64,000 nucleotides of DNA from Streptomyces atratus. GTDB taxonomy: Bacteria; Actinomycetota; Actinomycetes; Streptomycetales; Streptomycetaceae. The stretch spans positions 1 through 64,000 of the forward strand of contig NZ_BMRN01000012.1 of NCBI RefSeq assembly GCF_014648655.1. Reading direction: 5' to 3'. Of this stretch, positions 8,409-15,663 are shown one piece after another (the first letter of the stretch is position 1; every line of letters starts with the position of its first letter). The notes below the pieces were generated by a model. It was not told the origin of the DNA. It made no database searches and worked only from the letters and a program-made list of their open reading frames with translations. The translations under genes were made by a program, and so were the position numbers.

Positions 8409-8945
8409 ATGCGCACACCCGAGGCCGTCGACATCACCCTGGTACGCGGTGACATCACCCGGCAGTCCGCCGATGTCATCGTCAACGCGGCAAACTCCTC
8501 CCTGCTCGGCGGCGGCGGAGTCGACGGCGCGATCCACCGGCGCGGCGGTCCGGAGATCCTCGCCGCGTGCCGCGAGCTGCGTGCCTCGCAGTACGGAAAG
8601 GGGCTGCGCACCGGCCAGGCCGTTGCCACGACCGCCGGAAAGCTCGATGCCCGATGGGTGGTCCACACCGTGGGGCCGGTCTGGAGCAGCGCCGAGGACC
8701 GTTCCGCGCTCCTCGCCTCCTGCTACCGCGAGTCGCTGCGGGTGGCTGCGGAGCTGGGGGCTCGTACCGTCGCCTTCCCCGCCATCTCGACCGGGATCTA
8801 CGGCTGGCCCATGGACGACGGGGCGCGTATCGCCGTCCGTACGGTTCTGGAGGAGGCCGCCGCGCCCGTCGAGGAGGTGCGGTTCGTGCTGTTCGACGCG
8901 CATGCGTATGCGGTGTTCGAAGAGGTCCTGGCAGCGCGGGGTTGA
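8409..8945 (+). CDS. Macrodomain protein (ADP-ribose hydrolase family)
   Basis: A 178-residue single macrodomain of the MacroD/YmdB type, enzymes that bind ADP-ribose and deacetylate O-acetyl-ADP-ribose or remove mono-ADP-ribose. Diagnostic segments are DVIVNAANSSLLGGGGVDGAIHRRGG (residues 23-48), the GQAVATTAGKL strand and the phosphate loop FPAISTGIYGWP. The ATG at 8409 is chosen because the macrodomain begins straight after it (VDITLVRGDITRQ). The gene is convergent with the rpsR2 cluster. A sirtuin that could make O-acetyl-ADP-ribose lies at 15.7 kb, but there is no operon link. Confidence 0.9.
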   Translation: MRTPEAVDITLVRGDITRQSADVIVNAANSSLLGGGGVDGAIHRRGGPEILAACRELRASQYGKGLRTGQAVATTAGKLDARWVVHTVGPVWSSAEDRSALLASCYRESLRVAAELGARTVAFPAISTGIYGWPMDDGARIAVRTVLEEAAAPVEEVRFVLFDAHAYAVFEEVLAARG

Positions 8946-9038
8946 TGGGCGCGGCGCGTACGCAGGGCCCGGACGCGAGGAGGCTGCGTGCGGTCGACGG
9001 GCCGGGGAGGGGCCGGCGAACGCACGCAACCTGCGCCG

Positions 9039-9275
9039 TTACCTGTGCGCGTAGGGCAGCAGGGCCATCTCACGGGCATTCCTGATCGCCCGGGCGAGCT
9101 GCCGCTGCTGCTGTGCGGTGACCCGGGTCACGCGACGGCTGCGGATCTTGCCGCGGTCGGAGATGAACTTCCGCAGCAGATCGGTGTCCTTGTAGTCGAT
9201 GTAGGTGATCCCTGCCGTGTCCAGCGGGTTGGGGCGGGACTTCAACGGCTTGTGGGGATCGTTGCGTCGTGCCAT
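9039..9275 (-). CDS. rpsR2: Small ribosomal subunit protein S18, zinc-free paralog
   Basis: A 78-residue S18 (MARRNDPHKPLKSRPNPLDTAGITYIDYKDTDLLRKF...). It has no cysteines, so it is the C-minus form that replaces a zinc-binding S18 when zinc is scarce. It is the last gene of rpmG2-rpmE2-cobW-like-rpsR2, all on the minus strand from the Zur-like box at 10943. A main-copy rpsR beside rpsF and ssb is expected elsewhere in the chromosome (established for Streptomyces). Confidence 0.93.
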   Translation of the reverse strand: MARRNDPHKPLKSRPNPLDTAGITYIDYKDTDLLRKFISDRGKIRSRRVTRVTAQQQRQLARAIRNAREMALLPYAHR

Positions 9276-9323
9276 GTGACATTCCTTGGAGGTGAGGGCT
9301 GCGCCGCCGCGTTCGGCGCGGGG

Positions 9324-10478
9324 TCAGGAAACCGGGTCGAGGAGCGAGTCGAAGGAGGCCGAGAGCTGTTTCCACGCCTCGGGCCCTGCGGCGTATTCGG
9401 TGTCGGTGAGCAGACACGATTCGAGGAGTTCGGCCAGCCCGTCGCGGTCGAGGCCGGGGGAGGTGAAGACGAGGTGCTGGCAGCAGTCGCCGTGCTCGGG
9501 GTGCCAGTCGAGCGAGGCCGCCGCCCTGCGCATGGGAGGCACCATGTCCCAGGCCGCGTCCGGCAGCGAGGCCAGCCACGGCCCTGCGCTCTCCACGCAG
9601 AGCGCACCACCGGCGGCGTCCCAGGCCAGAAGGGTGTCGGGGCGGTCGGCGAGCCAGAACCGGCCCCGGCTGCGCGCGGCCGCGCAGCACAGGTCTTCCA
9701 GCGCCTCGTAGAGCCGCTCGGGATGGAAGGGGCGGCGGCGGTGCCAGACGAGAGTGGCGACCCCGGCCTCGTCCGCCTCCTGCGGCAGCAGGGCGCAGGC
9801 GGGGTGCTGGGCCGCAGCCGCCGTCTCCACGTCGAAGCCTGCGAAGGCCAGTCGGCCGAGTTCGCCCGAACCGGCGGGCACCTGACGTGCGGTCGGGTGG
9901 AGCTGAGTGAGCAGCGCGCGGTCCTCGTCGTCGGCCGCTTCGCTGTCGACGAGAGCGAGCACGGGCGCGTACTCCAGCTGTCGCGCCCAGGTGTCTCCCA
10001 CGGTTCGCCGGTCCGTGCCGGCCGCCGCGAGACCCGCCTCGGCCAGGTCGTCGCCGTTGCCGAGGTACGGCAGCACGAGCGCGGGGTCGACGGCCGTCAT
10101 CACATTGGTGAGTTCGAGTACATGACCGCCGTGCGCGACGACGACCTCGGCCATCGCCCTGGGCTCGACGGAGTCCCACAGCTCGACGATCGCCAGCCGG
10201 GTCAGACCGCTGCCGGCCAGGCGCTCCAGCTCGGGGACCAGGTCCTCGCGCAGCGCGCAGCACGCGCAGTCGTCGACGAGCGGGGCGTCGCCGTGGGACA
10301 GCTCGCCCGATGCGTCCCGTACGAGGCGCCGTACGGTGCCCTCGGTGCCGGCGGCCAGATCGTGGTGGAGGGCGACGCTGCCGGGGACGATGCGCAGCAG
10401 CCGGTCCACAACCTCCTTGCGGGCGTCGGAGTGCAGCCCGCCGACGATCACGACGGGCAACCGGGCCTGGTCCCGCAT
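9324..10478 (-). CDS. CobW/COG0523-like protein with degenerate P-loop
   Basis: A 384-residue member of the CobW/ZigA family of putative zinc metallochaperone GTPases. The metal motif is DDCACCALREDL (CxCC type) near residue 71, and the C-terminal CobW domain includes HPERLYEALEDL and FWLADRPDTLLAWDAAGG. The N-terminal P-loop is not canonical: GGLHSDARKEVVDRLL replaces GxxxxGK(S/T), so GTP binding is doubtful. The ATG at 10476-10478 overlaps the rpmE2 stop by one base. Its place between C-minus ribosomal genes under a Zur-like box points to zinc-starvation expression. It might deliver or scavenge zinc (inference). Confidence 0.85.
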   Translation of the reverse strand: MRDQARLPVVIVGGLHSDARKEVVDRLLRIVPGSVALHHDLAAGTEGTVRRLVRDASGELSHGDAPLVDDCACCALREDLVPELERLAGSGLTRLAIVELWDSVEPRAMAEVVVAHGGHVLELTNVMTAVDPALVLPYLGNGDDLAEAGLAAAGTDRRTVGDTWARQLEYAPVLALVDSEAADDEDRALLTQLHPTARQVPAGSGELGRLAFAGFDVETAAAAQHPACALLPQEADEAGVATLVWHRRRPFHPERLYEALEDLCCAAARSRGRFWLADRPDTLLAWDAAGGALCVESAGPWLASLPDAAWDMVPPMRRAAASLDWHPEHGDCCQHLVFTSPGLDRDGLAELLESCLLTDTEYAAGPEAWKQLSASFDSLLDPVS

Positions 10479-10732
10479 CAGTTCGCCCCGCGTCGGCCGT
10501 AGCGGCGCTCGAACCGCTCGACGCGTCCCGCGGTGTCCAGAACGCGGGCGGTGCCCGTGTAGAAGGGATGGCTCACGGAGGAGATCTCGACATCGACGAC
10601 CGGGTAGGTGTTGCCGTCCTCCCATTCGACCGTCTTGTCGCCGGTCGCGGTGGAACGGGTGAGGAAGGCGGAGCCGGCGGCCTTGTCGCGGAAGACGACG
10701 GGGCCGTAGGCGGGATGGATTCCTGGCTTCAT
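10478..10732 (-). CDS. rpmE2: Large ribosomal subunit protein L31 type B
   Basis: An 84-residue type B L31 (MKPGIHPAYGPVVFRDKAAGSAF...SVSHPFYTGTARVLDTAGRVERFERRYG). It lacks the CxxC zinc ligands of the main L31. AGAAGGAC precedes the ATG. In Streptomyces and Bacillus this form displaces zinc-bound L31 under zinc limitation, releasing zinc. It is the second gene of the cluster, 33 bases after rpmG2. Confidence 0.94.
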   Translation of the reverse strand: MKPGIHPAYGPVVFRDKAAGSAFLTRSTATGDKTVEWEDGNTYPVVDVEISSVSHPFYTGTARVLDTAGRVERFERRYGRRGAN

Positions 10733-10765
10733 GACGGTGTCCTTCTGGGGGGAATGGGGGAGCGG

Positions 10766-10930
10766 TCAGCGCTCTTCGCGGAAGTCGACGTGCTTGCGGG
10801 CGACCGGGTCGTACTTGCTCAGAACCATGCGCTCGGGGTCGTTCCGGCGGTTCTTGCGGGTGACGTACGTGTAGCCGGTCCCTGCGGTGGAGCGGAGCTT
10901 GACGACCGGGCGTAGTTCGTTGCGAGCCAT
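10766..10930 (-). CDS. rpmG2: Large ribosomal subunit protein L33, zinc-free paralog
   Basis: A 54-residue L33 (MARNELRPVVKLRSTAGTGYTYVTRKNRRNDPERMVLSKYDP...) without cysteines, hence the C-minus form. It is the first gene of the minus-strand arm. Its ATG lies 13 bases from the Zur-like palindrome, so that box sits in or just at its promoter. Confidence 0.94.
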   Translation of the reverse strand: MARNELRPVVKLRSTAGTGYTYVTRKNRRNDPERMVLSKYDPVARKHVDFREER

Positions 10931-10942
10931 GGCGCTACTATA

Positions 10943-10957
10943 TGGCAATGGTTTCCA
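10943..10957. promoter_or_regulatory. Zur-like operator between divergent zinc-free ribosomal genes
   Basis: TGGCAATGGTTTCCA is an imperfect 7-1-7 inverted repeat of the kind bound by Zur in Streptomyces, placed in the 63-base gap between rpmG2 and rpmB2. It is AT-rich against the surrounding GC. A single box could control both divergent operons. The assignment rests on motif resemblance plus gene content. Confidence 0.75.
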
Positions 10958-10993
10958 TTTCCAACAAGCCGTCCATGGAAAGCAGGTAGCGCC

Positions 10994-11230
10994 ATGTCCG
11001 CCCACTGCCAACTGACCGGCGCCCAGCCGGGCTTCGGCAACAACATCTCCCACTCGCACCGGCGCACCTCGCGTCGCTTCGACCCCAACATTCAGCGCAA
11101 GAGGTACTGGCTGCCGAGCGAAGGCCGGAACATCCGGCTGACGCTCAGCGCCAAGGCGATCAAGATGATCGACAGGATCGGCATCGAGGCGGCCGTCGCC
11201 CGCATCCGTGCCGGGGGAGTGAAGGTCTGA
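10994..11230 (+). CDS. rpmB2: Large ribosomal subunit protein L28, zinc-free paralog
   Basis: A 78-residue L28 (MSAHCQLTGAQPGFGNNISHSHRRTSRRFDPNIQRKRYW...). It has one cysteine (Cys5) and lacks the paired CxxC ligands, so it is the C-minus type. It starts the plus-strand arm of the zinc-limitation cluster. Its stop overlaps the rpsN2 start by one base (TGATG). Confidence 0.94.
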   Translation: MSAHCQLTGAQPGFGNNISHSHRRTSRRFDPNIQRKRYWLPSEGRNIRLTLSAKAIKMIDRIGIEAAVARIRAGGVKV

Positions 11231-11535
11231 TGGCCAAGAAGAGCAAGATCGCGCAGAACGAGAAGCGCAAGGCGATCGTCGAGCGATATGCCGCCCGCCG
11301 TGCCGAGTTGAAGGAGATCATCCGTCGGCCGTCCTCCACGGACGCCGAACGCGGTGCCGCCGTGGACGAGTTCCGGCGCCAGCCGCGCGACGCCGGCCCC
11401 ACCCGGGTGCGAAACCGGGACGGCGTGGACGGCCGGCCGCGCGGGCATCTGCGGAAGTTCGGGCTTTCTCGCGTCCGTATGCGCGAGCTGGCCCATGCCG
11501 GATTCCTCCCCGGAGTCACCAAGTCCTCCTGGTGA
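11230..11535 (+). CDS. rpsN2: Small ribosomal subunit protein S14, zinc-free paralog
   Basis: A 101-residue long-form S14 (MAKKSKIAQNEKRKAIVERYAARRAELKEIIRRPSS...GHLRKFGLSRVRMRELAHAGFLPGVTKSSW). The zinc CxxC...CxxC of the short form is absent. It is translationally coupled to rpmB2. It completes a set of five C-minus paralogs (S14, S18, L28, L31, L33), the known Streptomyces Zur-controlled group. Confidence 0.94.
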   Translation: MAKKSKIAQNEKRKAIVERYAARRAELKEIIRRPSSTDAERGAAVDEFRRQPRDAGPTRVRNRDGVDGRPRGHLRKFGLSRVRMRELAHAGFLPGVTKSSW

Positions 11536-11704
11536 CCCGGTCGTTCGTGATGGGTGGCGATCGGTCGTGATCCCCGGCAGGAAGGGGGCGGCCGGTCGTC
11601 CACTCGGCCCGGGCGGGGCCGCCTGTGGCCGTCGTCCTCGGTGCCGCCCCCGGCTGCAGCGGCTCGCTGAGTGAAGGTGTGACATGACACAGCCCCGGAG
11701 GCAG

Positions 11705-12095
11705 AATCGGCTGCCGGGGCGTATGCCGGGTCTCCGGCATGGTCGCTGAGCGAGATGGCCTCGACCGCCGAGTCGGCGTAGGCCATCCCCGTGTACCCGA
11801 TGGCACAGGGGGCGCCGGAGACGGCCCTGGATAGGTCGAAGACGGTCTTCTCCCAGTGCACCGCGGGATCGGCGGGGGCTGTGCCGTCCGCTGCCCCGGG
11901 CGCCACTCGCCGCGCTTGCCGTTGTGGTCGAGTACCCGCCGGCGGACGAATTCCTCGAAGCCGTTCCACGGCTGAAGGCCGACGATATGGACGGGCGTGT
12001 CGGCCCGGTCGCCGGTCGCGCCCGGATCGCCCAGGTGGTTGCGGCCTTGCCGCCGCGGTTGTGGGTGGTGGACAGCACTCCGAAGAGGCCGTGGC
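11705..12095 (-). pseudogene. PstS-like substrate-binding protein fragment, frameshifted
   Basis: Three minus-strand frames in succession carry parts of one PstS-like protein: STTHNRGGKAATTW (near 12075-12035), HIVGLQPWNGFEEFVRRRVL (near 12010-11930), and HWEKTVFDLSRAVSGAPCAIGYTGMAYADSAV (near 11860-11760). The order is collinear with phosphate-type ABC substrate-binding proteins, so at least two frameshifts have broken the gene. The 5' and 3' parts are absent. It lies between rpsN2 and the ada-alkA gene, with no transporter genes next to it. The gap 11536-11704 holds nothing else recognisable. Confidence 0.7.
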
Positions 12096-12157
12096 AGCGC
12101 AAGGCTGATGTCGGATTCTCGCCAGCCCCCACGTGCCCCGTCACCGATGCTTGAGTC

Positions 12158-13630
12158 ATGCACACCGACACCGAGCGCTGCGTGCGGGCCGTCCAGTCCA
12201 AGGACTCCCGCTTCGACGGCTGGTTCTTCACGGCGGTCCTGACCACCCGGATCTACTGCCGCCCCAGCTGCCCCGTCGTGCCGCCCAAGGTCGAGAACAT
12301 GACCTTCTACCCCAGCGCCGCCGCCTGCCAGCAGGCCGGATTCCGGGCCTGCAAGCGGTGCCGCCCCGACACCAGCCCCGGCTCCCCGGAGTGGAACGCC
12401 CGTGCCGACTCCGTCGCCCGCGCGATGCGACTCATCCGGGACGGCGTCGTCGACCGTGAAGGCGTCCCCGGACTTGCGGCCCGGCTGGGCTACTCCGCCC
12501 GCCAGATCGAGCGCCAGCTGCTTGCCGAGCTGGGCGCCGGCCCGCTGGCACTGGCCCGTGCGCAGCGCGCCCAGACCGCGCGGCTGCTCATCGAGACGAC
12601 CGGGCTCCCCATGGCAGAGGTCGCGTTCGCAGCCGGGTTCTCCTCGATCCGTACCTTCAACGACACCGTCCGTGAGGTCTTCGCACTGGCCCCGGGCGAG
12701 CTGCGCAGCCGCGCCGCCCGGTCCGCGACACCGCCGCCCACTCCGGGCGTGATAGCCCTGCGGCTGCCGTACCGGGCCCCGCTCAACCCCACCAACCTCT
12801 TCGGCCACCTGGCCGCGACCGCGGTCCCCGGCGTCGAGGAGTGGCGCGACGGCGCCTACCGCCGCACGCTCACCCTCCGGTACGGACACGGCATCGTCGC
12901 CCTCACCCCGCACCCCGACCACATCGCCTGCCGGCTCTCCCTCACCGATCCGCGCGATCTCACCCTCGCGATCAGCCGCTGCCGCTGGCTGCTCGACCTG
13001 GACGCCGACCCCGTGGCCGTCGATGACCAGTTGCGCGCCGATCCACTGCTCGCCCCCCTGGTCGACAAGGCACCGGGCCGGCGGGTGCCGCGTACCGTCG
13101 ACGGTGCGGAATTCGCCGTACGGGCCGTGCTCGGCCAGCAGGTCTCGACCGCGGCCGCCCGCACCCACGCGGCCCGCCTGGTCACCGCCCACGGCCTCCC
13201 CGTCGACGACCCGGAGGGCGGCCTCACCCATCTCTTCCCGACCCCCGGGGCCCTTGCCGCGCTCGACCCCGAACAGCTCGCCCTGCCGCGCAGCCGCCGC
13301 ACCACCCTCACCACACTCGTCGGCGCACTCGCCGACGGCACACTGCGACTCGGCACCGGCACCGACTGGGAGAAGGCGCGGGCCGAGCTGACCGCTCTGC
13401 CCGGCTTCGGCCCCTGGACCGTCGAGGTGATCACGATGCGGGCGCTCGGAGACCCGGACGCGTTCCTCCCCACCGACCTCGGCATCCGGCGCGCGGCCGG
13501 GCAACTGGGCCTCCCGTCGACACCCGCAGCGCTCACCGTCCGCGCGGCGGCCTGGCGGCCCTGGCGGGCGTACGCGGTCCAGTATCTTTGGACCGTGGAC
13601 GATCACCCCATCAACCACCTGCCCGCATGA
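12158..13630 (+). CDS. alkA: Ada-like regulator fused to AlkA 3-methyladenine DNA glycosylase
   Basis: A 490-residue fusion for alkylation damage. Residues 1-75 are an Ada N-terminal zinc domain with ligands Cys34, Cys38, Cys65 and Cys68 (RIYCRPSCPV, ACKRCRPD), where one cysteine is the methyl-phosphotriester acceptor. Residues about 80-185 are an AraC-type helix-turn-helix (GLPMAEVAFAAGFSSIRTFNDTVREVF). The remainder is AlkA: an N-terminal beta domain and an HhH-GPD glycosylase with LPGFGPWTVEVITMRALG and the likely catalytic Asp in FLPTDLG. The ogt gene starts 20 bases downstream, so the adaptive response is probably co-expressed. Confidence 0.92.
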   Translation: MHTDTERCVRAVQSKDSRFDGWFFTAVLTTRIYCRPSCPVVPPKVENMTFYPSAAACQQAGFRACKRCRPDTSPGSPEWNARADSVARAMRLIRDGVVDREGVPGLAARLGYSARQIERQLLAELGAGPLALARAQRAQTARLLIETTGLPMAEVAFAAGFSSIRTFNDTVREVFALAPGELRSRAARSATPPPTPGVIALRLPYRAPLNPTNLFGHLAATAVPGVEEWRDGAYRRTLTLRYGHGIVALTPHPDHIACRLSLTDPRDLTLAISRCRWLLDLDADPVAVDDQLRADPLLAPLVDKAPGRRVPRTVDGAEFAVRAVLGQQVSTAAARTHAARLVTAHGLPVDDPEGGLTHLFPTPGALAALDPEQLALPRSRRTTLTTLVGALADGTLRLGTGTDWEKARAELTALPGFGPWTVEVITMRALGDPDAFLPTDLGIRRAAGQLGLPSTPAALTVRAAAWRPWRAYAVQYLWTVDDHPINHLPA

Positions 13631-13650
13631 GAAAGTTGGGAAGTTCACTC

Positions 13651-14175
13651 ATGACCGCGACGCACATGCGTGACGTGACCCGGCAGCACACGGTCGTCGA
13701 CAGCCCGTACGGTCCGCTCACTCTCGTCGCCACCGACGGAGTCCTCGCAGGCCTCTATATGACGGACCAGCGGCACCGTCCGCCCGAGGAGACCTTCGGC
13801 GACCCGGACCCGCACCCCTTCGCGGAGGCGATCCGTCAGCTCGACGCCTACTTCGCCGGTGAACTGCGCGAGTTCGACCTTCCGCTGCATCTGGACGGCA
13901 CCCCGTTCCAGCGCAGCGTCTGGGCGCAGCTCCAGCTGATTCCGTACGGCGAGACCCGCTCGTACGGCGAACTGGCCGAGTTCCTCGGCAAACCGGGCGC
14001 CTCACGCGCGGTGGGCCTCGCCAACGGCAAGAATCCGGTGGGAATCATCGTCCCCTGCCACCGTGTCATCGGCGCCTCCGGCAGCCTCACCGGCTACGGC
14101 GGCGGGCTCGACCGCAAGCAGCGGCTGCTGGCCTTCGAGAACGGTACACAGGACGACACCCCGGCACTCTTCTGA
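13651..14175 (+). CDS. ogt: Methylated-DNA-[protein]-cysteine S-methyltransferase
   Basis: A 174-residue suicide O6-alkylguanine repair protein. The acceptor cysteine is Cys136 in the canonical PCHRV (GIIVPCHRVIGASGSLTGYGGGL), with the DNA-binding helix RSYGELAEFLGKPGASRAVGLANGKNP before it. The start at 13651 is preferred because GGGAAG lies 8-13 bases upstream. An ATG at 13627, overlapping the alkA stop (ATGA), would add eight residues. It pairs with the upstream Ada-AlkA gene, and a hairpin terminator follows. Confidence 0.94.
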   Translation: MTATHMRDVTRQHTVVDSPYGPLTLVATDGVLAGLYMTDQRHRPPEETFGDPDPHPFAEAIRQLDAYFAGELREFDLPLHLDGTPFQRSVWAQLQLIPYGETRSYGELAEFLGKPGASRAVGLANGKNPVGIIVPCHRVIGASGSLTGYGGGLDRKQRLLAFENGTQDDTPALF

Positions 14176-14191
14176 CACCGCCCGAACGCGA

Positions 14192-14225
14192 GGACGGGCT
14201 CGGAAGACCTGGTCCGAGCCCGTCC
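14192..14225. terminator. Bidirectional hairpin between ogt and the GDT1-family gene
   Basis: GGACGGGCTCGG (14192-14203) pairs perfectly with CCGAGCCCGTCC (14214-14225) across a 10-base loop, between two convergent genes. Confidence 0.75.
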
Positions 14226-14273
14226 GGAAGCCACGCACGAAAACGCCGAAGCAGCGCCGTAGCGGCGGAGGCA

Positions 14274-14858
14274 TCAGCCGGTGAAGATCTCCACGAGGGT
14301 CCAGATCGCCAGCCCCAGCATGCAGAGCCCCCCGATCCGCTGAACCGTCTTGAGGGGCACCCGCTTCGCGATGAACCGCCCCGCGAGAAGCGCCAGCGCC
14401 GAGACGGACATCAGGGCGGCCGCGGATCCGATCGCCGTGGACCAGGTGCCGTTGCTCGCGGCCAGGTTGGCCGTGGTGATCTGGGTGAGGTCGCCCCACT
14501 CGCTGATGAAGACCGCCATGAACGCGGTCGAGTAGACCGGCCAGAAGCCGGTCACCGTCTTGGTGCCGCCCTCCTCCTCGTCATCGCCGCCGCCGTTGCG
14601 CAGCAGCATGAACGCCCCGAACGCGAAGAGGGACGCCGAGACGAGCTTGACGATCCAGTCGGGCAGCAGCCCGATCAGGCTGCCTGCCCCGACGGCGATG
14701 GCGACGTGCACGATGAACGCGGACGACGTACCGAACCAGACGTACAGCGGTCGCATACGGGTGCCCATGGCAAGCGACGCGAACATCGTCTTGTCGGGGA
14801 GTTCCGCGAGGAAGATCAGCCCGAAGGCGGTGAGGATCGCCAGGGGGTCGAGGTGCAT
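14274..14858 (-). CDS. GDT1/TMEM165 (UPF0016) family divalent cation transporter
   Basis: A 194-residue membrane protein with about six helices and the two family signatures ELPDKTMF (near residue 19) and EWGDLTQITT (near residue 117) in inverted halves. The loop GGGDDEEEGGTKT lies between the halves. Bacterial members such as MneA export manganese; eukaryotic ones move Mn or Ca with H. The manganese-sensing yybP-ykoY element in its leader strongly supports Mn efflux here. The ATG at 14858 is the first in-frame methionine before the hydrophobic core. Confidence 0.88.
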   Translation of the reverse strand: MHLDPLAILTAFGLIFLAELPDKTMFASLAMGTRMRPLYVWFGTSSAFIVHVAIAVGAGSLIGLLPDWIVKLVSASLFAFGAFMLLRNGGGDDEEEGGTKTVTGFWPVYSTAFMAVFISEWGDLTQITTANLAASNGTWSTAIGSAAALMSVSALALLAGRFIAKRVPLKTVQRIGGLCMLGLAIWTLVEIFTG

Positions 14859-14949
14859 TCCGGGTGGCTTTCTGTAAGAGCCGGGCCCCGGGCCTTCGCG
14901 AAGTGCCACTCGGGCTTTTCGGACGACCACTCGGCCCGGCATGACGTCA

Positions 14950-15095
14950 GCGCCCACGGGGCGTGGGCGCGTCATACCTGACCGAAGGTCTCGCCCGCCC
15001 GTAAAGATCTACGGGCCCGGCCACCGGGAACCCGGGGGCTCCAGTGTGTCGACGACCGGTTTGCGGGGCTACTCCCCTTCGCAGCCATCTACTCT
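14950..15095 (-). promoter_or_regulatory. yybP-ykoY manganese riboswitch upstream of the GDT1-family gene
   Basis: On the minus strand the two invariant motifs of this riboswitch appear in order: GAAGGGGAGTAGC (complement of about 15067-15079) and CGAGACCTTCGG (complement of about 14982-14993), the latter matching the GCAAGACCUU loop. Together they form the Mn-binding dock of yybP-ykoY RNAs. Just after it comes a strong hairpin, GCGCCCACG paired with CGTGGGCGC (14950-14970), a likely expression platform. The gene downstream belongs to a family classically controlled by this element. Confidence 0.85.
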
Positions 15096-15195
15096 ACCTG
15101 ACCGGTCGGCGGGGGAGAGCAGGTGTTCGACCCGACGGCAGGGACCGGTAGAGTCCCACGGTGATCATCCGCCCCGGCACCGGAGGCGTCCCCGC

Positions 15196-15639
15196 ATGAG
15201 CCGCCGCACCCGCAAGGCCGACCCCGCCCAGGGCACGCCCCGCCCCACCGTCAGCGTCTGCCGCGGCTGCTGCTGCGGGACACCGAAGATCCCGGACGTC
15301 GACCACGCCGGTCAGCTCGCCGAGCTGCGCCGCTCGCTCGGCGAGGCCGCCACGGTCCGTGCCGTCGAGTGCCTGGACGCCTGCGAGCAGGCCAACGTCA
15401 TCGTCGTACAGCCTTCCGCGCAGGGACGCAGAGCGGGCGGCCGCCCGGTCTGGCTCGGGCTGGTCAACGACCCGGACGCCGTGACGGACATCGCCGCCTG
15501 GGTCGAGGCGGGCGGCCCGGGGCTCGCGGACCCACCCGAGATCCTCGACCTGTACACGTTCCGCCCCTCGCGCCGCATACAGCAGGAACTCGATCACCAG
15601 GGCCTTTCTCCCGGATCAGGCCCGCTGCGACAGGGTTGA
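15196..15639 (+). CDS. Thioredoxin-like [2Fe-2S] ferredoxin-domain protein
   Basis: A 147-residue protein with SVCRGCCCGTPKIPDVDH near residue 20 and VECLDACEQANVIVV near 60, the cysteine pattern of the thioredoxin-like 2Fe-2S ferredoxin fold (NuoE/Shethna-type C-terminal domain). The likely role is small-scale electron transfer; the partner is unknown. The ATG at 15196 has GGAGG at 15182-15186. It is convergent with the sirtuin gene and divergent from the riboswitch-controlled transporter. Confidence 0.78.
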   Translation: MSRRTRKADPAQGTPRPTVSVCRGCCCGTPKIPDVDHAGQLAELRRSLGEAATVRAVECLDACEQANVIVVQPSAQGRRAGGRPVWLGLVNDPDAVTDIAAWVEAGGPGLADPPEILDLYTFRPSRRIQQELDHQGLSPGSGPLRQG

Positions 15640-15663
15640 GCGTTTTTCGGCCGTACCGACCAC

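Noticed and set aside
8110..8418. Minus-strand frame with a hydrophobic start, possible small membrane protein
   Set aside because: The second hydrophobic part lies in another frame and there is no ribosome-binding site; kept only as a low-confidence note for the gap.
11516..13648. 710-codon minus-strand frame opposite the ada-alkA gene
   Set aside because: It is antisense to a clear DNA-repair gene; composition and lack of motifs mark it as a shadow. Only its PstS-like stretch near 11.9-12.0 kb is meaningful.
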